NCBI GenBank assembly: GCA_013152415.1
Contig: JAADGI010000017.1
Span: 1 to 64,000, forward strand
DNA length: 64,000 nt
Direction: 5' to 3'
From: Gammaproteobacteria bacterium
GTDB lineage: Bacteria > Pseudomonadota > Gammaproteobacteria > HyVt-429
In this document: piece by piece, positions 8,784-18,271 of the stretch
How positions within the stretch are numbered: the first letter of the stretch is position 1
Layout of the letters: each line of letters starts with the position of its first letter
Position numbers and translations under genes: made by a program
Notes under the pieces: generated by a model
Told to the model about the DNA's origin: nothing
What the model saw: the letters and a program-made list of their open reading frames with translations, nothing else
Databases searched by the model: none

Positions 8784-9659
8784 ATGGAAAGCCTGACAGC
8801 TCTACTCACCAACAACACCCTAATATGGGTGGCTTTTGTGGGTGTACTCGGCCTGATCATCGGCAGCTTTCTGAATGTTGTTGTTCATCGTCTCCCCCGC
8901 ATCCTGGAGCAGCAGTGGAAACAACAGTGCCACCAACTACTGGGTACTGCGCAAAAGAAGGACGAGTCGGTGCCTGGCCTGGTGTCACCCCGATCCCGAT
9001 GCCCCCATTGCGATCATCAAATTTCTGCCCTCGAGAATATTCCTGTGGTGAGTTACCTGATACTTGGAGGAAAATGTTCTTCTTGTAAGCAGAGAATCTC
9101 TTTTCGCTACCCCATGGTTGAGTTGATTTCAGCCCTGCTGGCTGTAGTTGTAACGTGGAAATGGGGCATCAGCACCACCACGGCTGCTGTACTCGTGCTC
9201 ACCTGGTCATTGATTGCCTTAAGCTTTATCGACTACGATCACCAGATATTGCCTGATATTATTGTTCTGCCCCTATTGTGGCTCGGTCTGCTGTTCAATT
9301 CACAGAATATGTTTGTCAACATGGAATCTGCCCTGTATGGGGCCATGGCCGGTTATCTGTCGCTTTGGTTGGTGTATCACGGCTTTAAACTGCTCACCGG
9401 AAAAGAGGGCATGGGCTATGGGGACTTCAAGTTGTTTGCCGTCTTTGGTGCCTGGTTGGGCTGGCAACTCTTGCCCGTCATTATTTTACTCGCCGCCGTA
9501 GCGGGATCGGTGATCGGCCTGGGGGCCATTTTGATACTTGGCCGTGACCGAAACCTGCCCATGCCCTTCGGTCCCTATCTGGCCATTGCCGGTTGGATCG
9601 CAGTACTTTGGGGAGATGACCTGCTTGGCAGCTACCTCCGATACGCGGGCCTGAGCTGA
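8784..9659 (+). CDS. pilD: Prepilin peptidase / N-methyltransferase PilD
   Basis: An A24 family aspartic peptidase of the inner membrane that cleaves type IV prepilins and pseudopilins and methylates the new N-terminus. 291 residues with the complete bifunctional form: the cytoplasmic zinc loop with two CxxC pairs (CPHC and CSSC, about residues 74-100), and the two catalytic aspartates in FIDYDHQILPD (about 155) and GMGYGDFKLFA (about 213). Eight or so membrane segments are evident. No pilin is encoded in this window, so its substrates are elsewhere. coaE follows after 9 nt. Confidence 0.96.
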   Translation: MESLTALLTNNTLIWVAFVGVLGLIIGSFLNVVVHRLPRILEQQWKQQCHQLLGTAQKKDESVPGLVSPRSRCPHCDHQISALENIPVVSYLILGGKCSSCKQRISFRYPMVELISALLAVVVTWKWGISTTTAAVLVLTWSLIALSFIDYDHQILPDIIVLPLLWLGLLFNSQNMFVNMESALYGAMAGYLSLWLVYHGFKLLTGKEGMGYGDFKLFAVFGAWLGWQLLPVIILLAAVAGSVIGLGAILILGRDRNLPMPFGPYLAIAGWIAVLWGDDLLGSYLRYAGLS

Positions 9660-9668
9660 CACCCTGGC

Positions 9669-10268
9669 ATGATCAAGATTGGACTCACCGGTGGTATCGC
9701 CAGCGGCAAGACTACGGTTGCCAACCTTTTCCACGAGCTTGGCGTTCCGGTTATCGATGCCGATGAGATTTCTCATCGTATTACCGAGCCGGGCCACAGG
9801 GCCTATTCTGAAATCATCACGCAGTTTGGAGACGAGATACTCTTATCAGATGATTGTATTGATCGCGCCAAACTAAGAGATAAAATTTTTAAGGATGATG
9901 CTGCACGCAGCCAACTGGAATCCATACTCCACCCCATGATAATGGCTGATATGCTGACCCAGGTAGCCGCATTGGATGCACCCTACTGCATCTTGGTTAT
10001 CCCCTTGTTATTGGAGGCCCATCAACACGACCTTGTGGACCGCATCTTGGTTATCGATGCCGATAGAAAACACCAGCTGGCAAGACTCGTACAACGAGAC
10101 GGAATAGACGAAGAACACGGCCACCGCATACTGGCCGCCCAGATCAGTCGCTCAAAACGGTTAGCGGCTGCAGATGACGTTATTGATAATAATGACGATC
10201 CTTCGGAACTGGCCACCCGTGTCGAGGAACTACACCAAATCTACCTGTCACTAGCCAAGTCGAGCTAA
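9669..10268 (+). CDS. coaE: Dephospho-CoA kinase
   Basis: Catalyses the last step of coenzyme A synthesis, ATP-dependent phosphorylation of the 3'-hydroxyl of dephospho-CoA. 199 residues, typical. The P-loop GLTGGIASGKTTV is at residues 5-17; DADEISHRITEPG is the conserved substrate-binding stretch, and IPLLLEA and the lid RQ/RDGI region follow. It lies directly after pilD, an arrangement known from Pseudomonas and relatives. The zinc-finger gene yacG that often follows coaE there is not seen; instead there is a convergent Nudix-ThiE gene. Confidence 0.96.
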   Translation: MIKIGLTGGIASGKTTVANLFHELGVPVIDADEISHRITEPGHRAYSEIITQFGDEILLSDDCIDRAKLRDKIFKDDAARSQLESILHPMIMADMLTQVAALDAPYCILVIPLLLEAHQHDLVDRILVIDADRKHQLARLVQRDGIDEEHGHRILAAQISRSKRLAAADDVIDNNDDPSELATRVEELHQIYLSLAKSS

Positions 10269-10303
10269 CCGCTCCTGGACGTCCTGTCCTACACGGCATT
10301 CGT

Positions 10304-10340
10304 GCATGACCCACATGGACGTGGGGAATGCAGGTCATGC
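10304..10340. terminator. Inverted repeat between convergent coaE and Nudix-ThiE genes
   Basis: GCATGACC (10304-10311) pairs with GGTCATGC (10333-10340), and inside it CCAC/GTGG can form an inner stem. It lies in the 131-base gap between two converging genes, where a bidirectional terminator would be expected. There is no clear T-run, so this may instead be a dispersed palindromic repeat. Confidence 0.3.
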
Positions 10341-10399
10341 AGAAGCAATTATCTGCCCTGCACATCAAACCCCGGCTTCGTTATTCTTTTCTCTCATAG

Positions 10400-11392
10400 C
10401 TATATTTCTTCCCACAGCCCCCGCATCATCGCCACACCCTGGGCACCATTGTCCTGGGCCTGTTCCACCATACCGGTTGACATACCCCCCAAGGCATAGA
10501 CCGGCATGGGAATATCTTTAATGAGCCCATGGAAACCCTCCCAACCCAAGGTCTTGGCCCCCGGATGGGTCTGGGTAGGCAATACCGGTGAGAGCACAGC
10601 GAAATCAACGCCCAGGGCGCAGGCCTTGGCCAACTCGGCTTCATTGTGACAAGAAGCAGATAACCATAGGCTATCTGCGATGGGACGTTGCCCCATGGCA
10701 TCAAGTTTAGGACCATCCAAGTGCAGGCCATCGGCACCCAAACCCTCCACCAGATCGACTTCGCCGTTTAGCAATACCTTGGCGCTATATTCATGGCAGC
10801 GGTGAATCACCTCGGTGGCAAATTGTTCGTAGGCCTGGGAATCCATCTTTTTCTCACGCACCTGGACCAATTTAAGACCCTTCTTTAATTGCCTCTCCAG
10901 CCCCCGCAACATCGCCTCCTCACCCATCACGCTGGCAGCAGTAATGGCATATATTCTGGGTAAACTCAGCGCAGCAATAATAGGGGGGCACGCCACAAGC
11001 ATGTCGTGTTCACCAAGCTGATCAAGTGCTACCCAGTCGATGGCCTGGCCTTCTAAACCCCTGGGTTCACCAGAATACTTTGTTATGCGCAGGACATGGA
11101 GCCGCACCGTATATTCCGGGTAAGCGAAAACAAAACTCAGCAATGGCTGCGAGGTATGAACCTGAACCCCCAGCTCTTCCTGATACTCCCGTGCCAGGGC
11201 ATCAGTTACCGATTCACCGGGCTCAAGTTTGCCGCCGGGGAATTCCCACAGCCCCGAATAGGGCCGGTCACCTGCCCGTTGGCCAATCAATACCCTGCCG
11301 GCGACGTCTTCGAGTACACCCACCGCGACGTTGATGATCGACTCAGCTTCGGTACTCGGCATTGATCTTGATGTAGTCGTGGGATAGATCAC
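10400..11392 (-). CDS. Nudix hydrolase fused to thiamine-phosphate-synthase-like domain
   Basis: A two-domain protein of 330 residues. Residues about 15-140 are a MutT-like Nudix domain with a full Nudix box (GGKLEPGESVTDALA then REYQEELGV), the family that removes oxidised nucleotides such as 8-oxo-dGTP. Residues about 145-325 resemble ThiE/TenI (QVREKKMD, LLNGEVDLVEGLGADGLHLD, SCHNEAELAKACALGVDFAV, YALGGM). This fusion is well known next to argJ and secA in gammaproteobacteria, and whether the ThiE part makes thiamine phosphate is uncertain. The first ATG overlaps argJ by 50 nt; a second at 11362 (MPSTEAES) overlaps by 20 nt and is equally likely. Confidence 0.93.
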   Translation of the reverse strand: MIYPTTTSRSMPSTEAESIINVAVGVLEDVAGRVLIGQRAGDRPYSGLWEFPGGKLEPGESVTDALAREYQEELGVQVHTSQPLLSFVFAYPEYTVRLHVLRITKYSGEPRGLEGQAIDWVALDQLGEHDMLVACPPIIAALSLPRIYAITAASVMGEEAMLRGLERQLKKGLKLVQVREKKMDSQAYEQFATEVIHRCHEYSAKVLLNGEVDLVEGLGADGLHLDGPKLDAMGQRPIADSLWLSASCHNEAELAKACALGVDFAVLSPVLPTQTHPGAKTLGWEGFHGLIKDIPMPVYALGGMSTGMVEQAQDNGAQGVAMMRGLWEEI

Positions 11393-12563
11393 AGGTCCAG
11401 ACCTCCACCGCAGCCGGACCGGCCCCGACTATCACGCGAATTTCAAACTCTGGCTTGTCCATGACCGCCTGACCATCTTGCTCCCGATAGTCCGGGTCCA
11501 GGCAACCCTGGCTCACCACACGCACATCATCCAGATAAATCGCCACACTGTGAATATCCAGCTCGGCTACCGGGGCACGCCCAACCGCTGCCAGGATGCG
11601 CCCCCAATTGGGATCGCTGGCAAAACAGGCCGTCTTCACCAACGGTGAGTTGGCAATCGTATAGGCAATGCCCAGGCCCTCTGATTCATCCCCTGCGCCC
11701 TCTACCGACACGGTAATGAACTTGGTGGCGCCCTCAGCATCTCGTACCACGGCCTGGGCCAGATCCCTTAGCACGCCCTCTATAGCCTTTTTAAGGCCCT
11801 CATAGGCCGTACCTCCGGCCTCACTGATCGATTCGATCCTGGCCTTCCCGGTCGCCAGCAACACACAGGCATCGTTGGTGGACATATCACCATCGACGGT
11901 AATTCTGTTGAAACTCTTCGCCACGGCCTCCTGCAACAGGGCATCCAGAAGGGTCGGGCTCACCGGTGCATCGGTGGCGATGAATGCCAGCATGGTCGCC
12001 ATATTGGGCTGGATCATCCCGGCACCTTTCACAATACCCGTTACGCTGATCTTGGTACCATCGACCTCAAACTGACGGCAACACCCCTTGGCCAGGGTAT
12101 CGGTGGTCATCATCGCCGTCGCTGCGGCTTGCCAACCGGATTCGGTTAAATTTTTCACACACTCGGGTAAGGCCTGGGTGAGCCGGTCCACAGCCAAGGG
12201 TTCACCTATGACGCCCGTGGAAAACGGCAACACCTCTTGGTCATCACAACCCAAAAGCCCAGCCAAGGCCTGGCAGCAATCTTTGGCGGCCCGAACCCCT
12301 TCAATCCCGGTACCGGCATTGGCATTTCCGGCGTTGATCAACAATGCCCGCGGTGAAGCCTGGCCCAGGTGACCCCGTGCCACCTCTACCGGGGCGGCAA
12401 CAAAGCGGTTGCGGGTAAATACCGCCGCCGCTACCGTTCCAGGGTCGCAACTGATCACCGCCAGATCATCCCGGCCCCCATAGCCCAACCCCGCCGCAGC
12501 GGTACCGAGACGGATGCCGACTATGGGGTGCAATATGGGCAAACCTGTCAAACCAACGGCCAT
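11343..12563 (-). CDS. argJ: Bifunctional glutamate N-acetyltransferase / amino-acid acetyltransferase
   Basis: Ornithine acetyltransferase of the cyclic arginine pathway: it moves acetyl from N-acetylornithine to glutamate and may also use acetyl-CoA. 406 residues. The precursor self-cleaves between Ala and Thr in the PNMATMLAF motif (about residue 190) to give alpha and beta chains; the preceding KGAGMI and the N-terminal NAGNANAGTG block also match. It lies between secA and the Nudix-ThiE gene, the order found in Pseudomonas-like genomes. The 300-base gap upstream contains an inverted repeat rather than a clear promoter. Confidence 0.95.
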   Translation of the reverse strand: MAVGLTGLPILHPIVGIRLGTAAAGLGYGGRDDLAVISCDPGTVAAAVFTRNRFVAAPVEVARGHLGQASPRALLINAGNANAGTGIEGVRAAKDCCQALAGLLGCDDQEVLPFSTGVIGEPLAVDRLTQALPECVKNLTESGWQAAATAMMTTDTLAKGCCRQFEVDGTKISVTGIVKGAGMIQPNMATMLAFIATDAPVSPTLLDALLQEAVAKSFNRITVDGDMSTNDACVLLATGKARIESISEAGGTAYEGLKKAIEGVLRDLAQAVVRDAEGATKFITVSVEGAGDESEGLGIAYTIANSPLVKTACFASDPNWGRILAAVGRAPVAELDIHSVAIYLDDVRVVSQGCLDPDYREQDGQAVMDKPEFEIRVIVGAGPAAVEVWTCDLSHDYIKINAEYRS

Positions 12564-12692
12564 GATGTGTCCTAAAAATTGAAGCCAAAATAAATATAGA
12601 AAGGATAGTAACGAATTTGATGCGGCACGGGTACTGAAATCAAGAAATTCTCTTGGTCTGAATAATTTCTACAGGCCTTCAATCAACGCAGC

Positions 12693-12832
12693 GTTCGCAG
12701 CGGCGCAAAGTACGCAGAGAAAATTGGGTGCTTTAAAATAATAGCTAAAAAAGCGATGCGGTTAAACACAGACATCTTTGCGCGCTTTGCGCCGCTGCGA
12801 ACTACCCCACAAGAGGGCACCGAGGTCTGCGT
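12693..12832. repeat. Dispersed intergenic repeat with 18-bp inverted arms
   Basis: Between secA and argJ, the 18-bp arm at 12693-12710 (GTTCGCAGCGGCGCAAAG) has its exact inverse complement at 12785-12802. The adjoining stretch 12803-12832 (CTACCCCACAAG then GGCACCGAGGTCTG) recurs in opposite orientation at 49997-50027 downstream of the alpha-2-macroglobulin gene. Related pieces rich in gcgcaaag/ctttgcgc occur near 36765 and 43217. It is a dispersed non-coding repeat; the mechanism that moves it is unknown to me. Confidence 0.7.
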
Positions 12833-12864
12833 TATTGCCAGAATGAGGAATTCTGAAGAGATAC

Positions 12865-15582
12865 TTAACTCAATTTCCCATGGCATTGTTTATACTTTTT
12901 GCCCGAACCACAGGGACAAGGTTCGTTGCGACCGACTTTGCGTTCCTTACGCACGAAGGTCTCTACCGGTGCCACTGTGGGCACTTCGGGTTCAGCGCTC
13001 TCAGGGGCGGCCACATCAGGGTGTTGGTACTCCACCGGCCCACCCCGGCGACGTTGTGCCTCCATGGCCTCAACATCTTCTTCTTCACGAACCTGTATCC
13101 GGGCGAGGATACCCACAACCTCGGTCTTGACCCGCTCCAACATGTCCGAAAACATGGCAAAGGCCTCACGTTTGTACTCCTGCTTGGGGTTCTTCTGAGC
13201 GAAGCCACGCAAGCCAATACCCTGTCGTAAATAATCCATCCCCGCCAGATGGTCTTTCCACTGCTGGTCCAGGACCTGAAGCATAACCGCCTTTTCTAAA
13301 TGGTGGGCAACATCATCGCCCAACTCTCTGGCCTTATCTTGCGCCAAGACCTCTACCGCACCCACGATACGCTCTCTAAGCGTCTCTTCATACAAACCTT
13401 CGTCTTCTTGCAACCAACGTCCCACGGGTATATTCAACCCATACTCGCGCTCCAGACCTTCCTCCAAACCAGAAATATCCCATTGCTCTTCCAGACTTTG
13501 CGGGGGGATATAGTGATCAACGATGCCATTAACCACCTCGTTGCGAATGCCACTCACGCTGGAGGAAATATCATCAACATCCATGAGGCGATTACGCTCC
13601 TCATAGATCACCTTACGCTGGTCATTGGCCACATCGTCATATTCGAGCAATTGCTTGCGCATGTCGAAATTTCGCCCCTCGACCTTGCGTTGCGCATTTT
13701 CGATAGCCTTGCTGACCCAGGGGTGTTCTATGGCCTCACCCTCTTCCATACCCAGGCGTTGCATTAAAGCGGATACTCGTTGCGATCCAAAAATACGCAT
13801 CAAAGTATCTTCTAAAGATAAATAGAACCGGCTCGATCCAGGGTCCCCCTGGCGTCCAGACCGGCCACGCAATTGATTGTCAATACGGCGAGACTCATGT
13901 CGTTCGGTACCGATGACGTGAAGCCCACCAGCAGCAATAACCTGATCGTGGCGTTGCTGCCACTGCTGGCGAATCTGTTCATGCTGACTGGGATCTTTGG
14001 CCTCGGCCAATTCACGCTCCAGATTACCCCCAAGCACAATATCGGTACCCCGACCGGCCATGTTGGTGGCAATGGTCACGCCACCGGGCCGCCCTGCTTG
14101 GGTGATAATGTGGGCTTCGCGTTCGTGATTCTTGGCGTTAAGGACCTCGTGCTCAATATTCTCTTTGGAAAGCAACTTTGACAAGTGCTCTGACATCTCG
14201 ATGGAGGTAGTCCCTACCAACACCGGCTGTCCACGGTCATGACACGCCTTGATATCTTCAATGATAGCGACATATTTCTCATCGGCGGTACGAAAGATTT
14301 GATCTCCCATATCGTCACGCACCATCACTTGGTTGGTGGGAATCACCACCACCTCAAGATCATAGATTTGCTGAAATTCGAAGGCCTCGGTGTCTGCGGT
14401 ACCGGTCATGCCAGACAGCTTGTCATAGAGCCGAAAATAGTTCTGGAAGGTGATGGATGCCAGGGTCTGATTTTCTTCCCGAATCTTGGCCCCTTCCTTG
14501 GCCTCGATCGCTTGGTGCAGCCCTTCTGACCAGCGTCTTCCCGGCATCATGCGCCCGGTAAACTCATCGACAATAACCACTTCATTGTCATTGACGATGT
14601 AGTCCACTTCACGCTGAAAGAGGTTATGTGCCTTCAGGGCAGCGTTGAGATGGGTAAGCAGTGAAATATTGGCCGCATCGTACAGGCTGGTACCCGGTTC
14701 CAATAGCCCATTTTCTTCCAGCAGGGTCTCAGCCCGCTCGTGACCACGTTCGGTGAGAAACACGACCTTGTCCTTTTCATCCACCACGTAATCGCCGGTG
14801 TCTTTGGCATCAGGGTCATTCAGGTCCGTTTCCTTTTCCTGGCGCGTCAGCTTGGGGGCGATCTGATCCATTTTGCGATATAGATCGGTGCTCTCCTCGG
14901 CCGGACCGGAAATAATCAGAGGTGTGCGAGCCTCATCGATGAGAATAGAGTCCACTTCATCAACAATGGCAAAATGCAGCGTACGCTGCATGCGCTCTTC
15001 AGCGCTAAAGGCCATGTTGTCCCGCAAATAGTCAAAACCAAATTCGTTATTGGTGCCATAGATAATATCGGCAGCGTAGGCTTCACGTTTTTCTGCCTGA
15101 TCCTGGGCGGAAATCACCACCCCCACCGATAAGCCGAGAAAACGGTAAAGGGTGCCCATCCACTCAGCATCCCGTTGCGCCAGATAATCATTGACGGTGA
15201 CGATATGGACGCCCCGCCCAGTCAATGCATTCAGGTAGGCGGCAAGGGTCGCCACCAGGGTTTTGCCTTCACCGGTGCGCATTTCGGCAATCTTGCCCTG
15301 ATGGAGCACCAGACCACCGACCAACTGCATATCAAAGTGGCGCATCTTCAGGCTACGCTTGGCAGCCTCACGGACCACGGCAAAGGCCTCAGGTAATAAC
15401 CCATCCAGGGTTTCACCCTGATCCAGGCGTTGACGAAATTCTTCAGTCTTGGCCTTGAGAGCGTCATCGGACAGCGTACTAATTGTGGGTTCAAATGCAT
15501 TGACTTGGGCCACCGTGCCCATCATGCGTTTGATAAGCCGCTCATTGCGACTGCCGAATATTTTGCTAAGAACTTTGGTCAT
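12865..15582 (-). CDS. secA: Preprotein translocase ATPase SecA
   Basis: The motor of the general secretory pathway, pushing unfolded preproteins through SecYEG at the inner membrane. 905 residues, full length. The DEAD motor is visible: Walker A region [13 protein letters not shown] (about residue 105), [13 protein letters not shown] (about 210), the preprotein cross-linking domain, and the second helicase lobe with [15 protein letters not shown] (about 505) and RGRSGRQGD. The C-terminus ends with the zinc-binding SEC-C motif [14 protein letters not shown], used for SecB and lipid contact. It follows an M23 peptidase gene by 65 nt. No SecM-type arrest peptide is visible upstream. Confidence 0.98.
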   Translation of the reverse strand: MTKVLSKIFGSRNERLIKRMMGTVAQVNAFEPTISTLSDDALKAKTEEFRQRLDQGETLDGLLPEAFAVVREAAKRSLKMRHFDMQLVGGLVLHQGKIAEMRTGEGKTLVATLAAYLNALTGRGVHIVTVNDYLAQRDAEWMGTLYRFLGLSVGVVISAQDQAEKREAYAADIIYGTNNEFGFDYLRDNMAFSAEERMQRTLHFAIVDEVDSILIDEARTPLIISGPAEESTDLYRKMDQIAPKLTRQEKETDLNDPDAKDTGDYVVDEKDKVVFLTERGHERAETLLEENGLLEPGTSLYDAANISLLTHLNAALKAHNLFQREVDYIVNDNEVVIVDEFTGRMMPGRRWSEGLHQAIEAKEGAKIREENQTLASITFQNYFRLYDKLSGMTGTADTEAFEFQQIYDLEVVVIPTNQVMVRDDMGDQIFRTADEKYVAIIEDIKACHDRGQPVLVGTTSIEMSEHLSKLLSKENIEHEVLNAKNHEREAHIITQAGRPGGVTIATNMAGRGTDIVLGGNLERELAEAKDPSQHEQIRQQWQQRHDQVIAAGGLHVIGTERHESRRIDNQLRGRSGRQGDPGSSRFYLSLEDTLMRIFGSQRVSALMQRLGMEEGEAIEHPWVSKAIENAQRKVEGRNFDMRKQLLEYDDVANDQRKVIYEERNRLMDVDDISSSVSGIRNEVVNGIVDHYIPPQSLEEQWDISGLEEGLEREYGLNIPVGRWLQEDEGLYEETLRERIVGAVEVLAQDKARELGDDVAHHLEKAVMLQVLDQQWKDHLAGMDYLRQGIGLRGFAQKNPKQEYKREAFAMFSDMLERVKTEVVGILARIQVREEEDVEAMEAQRRRGGPVEYQHPDVAAPESAEPEVPTVAPVETFVRKERKVGRNEPCPCGSGKKYKQCHGKLS

Positions 15583-15647
15583 ATTAGTGCTCCCCGTCTT
15601 GCCAATCCGACAGGGAAAGAAACAGCCTATAGGGGAAATACTCTATG

Positions 15648-16586
15648 CTAGCGTTTTGCCCGCAAATACGTACGCGGATTGATAGCACGACCATTGTGTA
15701 AAATTTCAAAATGCAGATGCGGACCGGTAGAGCGTCCACTGGAGCCCACCAATGCAATCTTCTGACCTTTCTCGATCTTGTCACCCATCTTAACCAGATT
15801 GGCCGAGGTATGGGCATAGCGAGTCATATACCCGTTACCGTGGTTCACCTCTACCACCATACCATAACCACGCTTCTTGCCAGCATGGGTCACTACGCCG
15901 GAGGCCAAGGCCTTAACCGGTGCACCACGGCGATTAGCAATGTCCACACCCTTGTGACTGGCGCGACGGCCGGTAAAAGGGTCCTGACGATAACCAAATG
16001 CGGAAGAGACATAGCCCCCGATCACGGGCCAGCCCACAGGTTTCAGCGCCGCCTGAAGCTGATGGTCCATGAGCAAAGACTCCAATAATTCCAGCTCCTG
16101 GAATCGCTGCTCTACCTGGAACGAAAGCCGCTCCAGTGAGGTCGCCAAACTGGGTAACTGCATCACCGGCGTACCGGCTGGGGGTTCGGCACCACCGACA
16201 CCCGGGCTGATGGAGAAATCAAATTCACCACGAGTCAGACCGGCCATGCTGGTCAGACGCTGACCCAGGGCATTGATACGCATCACCTGGGCCTGAATCT
16301 TGCCTAAACGCAGTGCCAACGCATTGAGATGGTTATCGGCGGTCTGTTTGGTGTCATTTATTTCTGCCCGCTGCTTAACAAGCGATTGCTCTAACCTGGC
16401 AAGGTAGTCGGCATCCAGCTGGGGGTTATTCATGCGATCTAGGGTGGATCTGACCTGATAGGCTACCAGCCCAAGTGCAACCGGCAGAACCATCAGAAAG
16501 ATCAGTCCCAACAACACAATCTGGCGATGATGCAAACATGTGCGGTTGGAGCTACTATTGTTGCTCGGTACTAAAAGAATATGCAT
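15648..16586 (-). CDS. M23 family metallopeptidase, membrane-anchored
   Basis: A 312-residue periplasmic peptidoglycan hydrolase or regulator. One N-terminal membrane segment (about 25-45, VLLGLIFLMVLPVALGLVAY) is followed by a coiled-coil-prone stretch (LARLEQSLVKQRAEINDTK) and a C-terminal LytM domain. The zinc ligands are present: HKGVDIA, then HLHFEI near residue 290, with YAHTS between, so it looks catalytically complete. Genes of this type between lpxC and secA are common in gammaproteobacteria. Its divergent neighbour upstream is the dciA-like gene, 73 nt away. Confidence 0.92.
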   Translation of the reverse strand: MHILLVPSNNSSSNRTCLHHRQIVLLGLIFLMVLPVALGLVAYQVRSTLDRMNNPQLDADYLARLEQSLVKQRAEINDTKQTADNHLNALALRLGKIQAQVMRINALGQRLTSMAGLTRGEFDFSISPGVGGAEPPAGTPVMQLPSLATSLERLSFQVEQRFQELELLESLLMDHQLQAALKPVGWPVIGGYVSSAFGYRQDPFTGRRASHKGVDIANRRGAPVKALASGVVTHAGKKRGYGMVVEVNHGNGYMTRYAHTSANLVKMGDKIEKGQKIALVGSSGRSTGPHLHFEILHNGRAINPRTYLRAKR

Positions 16587-16659
16587 GGTGACCTGATTCT
16601 TCCCCGATTCTAATGATTATTGTAGTTAAAATTCATAGCCTTCGCCTTTTCCACAACCC

Positions 16660-17094
16660 ATGAGTGGAAAGGGTTTCAGGTCACTAGCGACCATCCTCGC
16701 CGATACTCTGGGTGACCCCAATCAAGGCCTGACAAGCGCCCTGGCCCGACACAATGCGGTACTGGCATCAATCCAGGCCGGTTGGGCCGAAACCACACCA
16801 GCACCTCTGAGGGAACACTGCCGCCCGATTCACTACCAAGCTGGCCAAATCACCGTAGAAGCTGATTCCTCCGCCTGGGCAAGCCGTTTGCGCCAGCAGA
16901 GTGACGGATTACTGCAAGCCCTGTGCCTGCTCGATGGCTTACCCAAGCTCACCCAAATCCGCATCAAGGTCAACCCGCAAGCCCCTGTGATCCCCCCTGA
17001 TACCAATAACCCCCAGGGTCACCACAAAACCACCGCAAACCACAGCCCTGGTGTGTCCCCTAAAACCCACACCAAGCCAAAATCCAGACGCTAA
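16660..17094 (+). CDS. dciA: DUF721 family protein, DciA-like helicase loader
   Basis: 144 residues with a DUF721 domain over the first 100 (SLATILADTLGD, then ITVEADSSAWASRLRQQ and LPKLTQIRIKV) and a disordered, basic, Pro/Thr-rich tail. DciA is the ancestral bacterial loader of the replicative helicase DnaB in species lacking DnaC; the short KH-like DUF721 domain plus a disordered tail fits. It is the only plus-strand gene between 10.4 and 37 kb, convergent with lpxC and divergent from the M23 gene. Family membership is clear; the loader role is taken from knowledge of the family. Confidence 0.8.
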   Translation: MSGKGFRSLATILADTLGDPNQGLTSALARHNAVLASIQAGWAETTPAPLREHCRPIHYQAGQITVEADSSAWASRLRQQSDGLLQALCLLDGLPKLTQIRIKVNPQAPVIPPDTNNPQGHHKTTANHSPGVSPKTHTKPKSRR

Positions 17095-17150
17095 ACCGAA
17101 ACGCCAATACCCCTATCTACCAAGTAATATCGACAATTTATCGTAATGGT

Positions 17151-18062
17151 TTAGACTGCGGGAGCAGCACGCCTAAAGGCAACCGGCGCCTGGCTGGCCT
17201 CATCAAATGATACCAACTCCCACGCAGACTGATCGGCGACCATGGCCTTTAAAAGCTTATTATTCAACGCGTGCCCGGACTTGTGGGCACTGAAGGCACC
17301 AATAAGGGGATGACCTAACAGATAGAGGTCACCGATGGCATCCAGTACCTTGTGTTTGACAAACTCGTCCTCATAGCGCAGCCCATCTTCGTTAATAACC
17401 CGGTAGGCATCCATAACGATGGCATTGTCCAGACTGCCGCCACGGGCCAACCCAGCCTCTCGCAAGGCCTCAAGATCGCGCATAAACCCGAAGGTTCGCG
17501 CCCGGCTGACCTCTTTGACAAAAGAGGTGGTAGAAAAATCCACGCTCGCCATCTGCACACTGTCTGAAAAAATGGGGTGATCAAAATCGATAGTAAAAGA
17601 CACCTTAAAACCGTCAAGGGGGTCAAACGCCGCCCACTTATCATCTTCTTCGATCTTTACTGTCTTCTTGATGCGGATAAACTGCTTGGGTTTTGCTTGC
17701 TCTTCAACCCCAGCAGACTGAATAAGGAACACAAATGGACCCGCACTGCCGTCCATAATAGGGACTTCCGGTGCGGTCAGATCAACGTAGGCATTGTCGA
17801 TACCCAGTCCAGCGAATGCGGACATCAGATGCTCGACAGTAGAAATCTTTACACCCTCATTTTCCAGGGTGGTGGAGAGCCGGGTATCACCAACAAACTC
17901 AGGCCGGGCGGGCACCTCTACGGCTGGATCGATATCCGTACGCCTGAATACAATGCCGGTATCGAATGCGGCCGGGCGTAGGGTGAGATAGACTTTTTCA
18001 CCGGTGTGCAACCCAACGCCCGTCGCCCGAATAACGTTCTTCAGCGTTCGTTGCTTGATCAT
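17151..18062 (-). CDS. lpxC: UDP-3-O-acyl-N-acetylglucosamine deacetylase
   Basis: The committed zinc-dependent step of lipid A synthesis in the cytoplasm. 303 residues, family length. The zinc ligands are in [12 protein letters not shown] (about residue 79) and [10 protein letters not shown] (about 237-241), and the catalytic His in [12 protein letters not shown] (about 264). It lies downstream of ftsZ across a 209-base gap, the usual position at the end of the dcw cluster. The protein shows that the organism makes lipid A and has an outer membrane. In enterobacteria LpxC is controlled by FtsH proteolysis at its C-terminus; nothing here tests that. Confidence 0.97.
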   Translation of the reverse strand: MIKQRTLKNVIRATGVGLHTGEKVYLTLRPAAFDTGIVFRRTDIDPAVEVPARPEFVGDTRLSTTLENEGVKISTVEHLMSAFAGLGIDNAYVDLTAPEVPIMDGSAGPFVFLIQSAGVEEQAKPKQFIRIKKTVKIEEDDKWAAFDPLDGFKVSFTIDFDHPIFSDSVQMASVDFSTTSFVKEVSRARTFGFMRDLEALREAGLARGGSLDNAIVMDAYRVINEDGLRYEDEFVKHKVLDAIGDLYLLGHPLIGAFSAHKSGHALNNKLLKAMVADQSAWELVSFDEASQAPVAFRRAAPAV

Positions 18063-18271
18063 TTCTTATAGTCACTCTTCATTGTTATTTTCGGCACCCA
18101 AACCCCACATAAACCCCACATAATGCTTGGGCGTCTCCCCTGGAAGGTGCCAATCCTACAACAAAATTAGTAACTTGTGTACTGTGGACCATATTAAGGC
18201 TTACTGTGGTCTATTTCACTATTTTATATAAGGCTATATAATTGGGTTAACGGCCCCTTGGCAGCCCGGAC

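Noticed and set aside
15049-15582. SecM-like arrest peptide ahead of secA
   Set aside because: The upstream gene is an M23 peptidase, and no short exported frame with an arrest motif is seen before secA.
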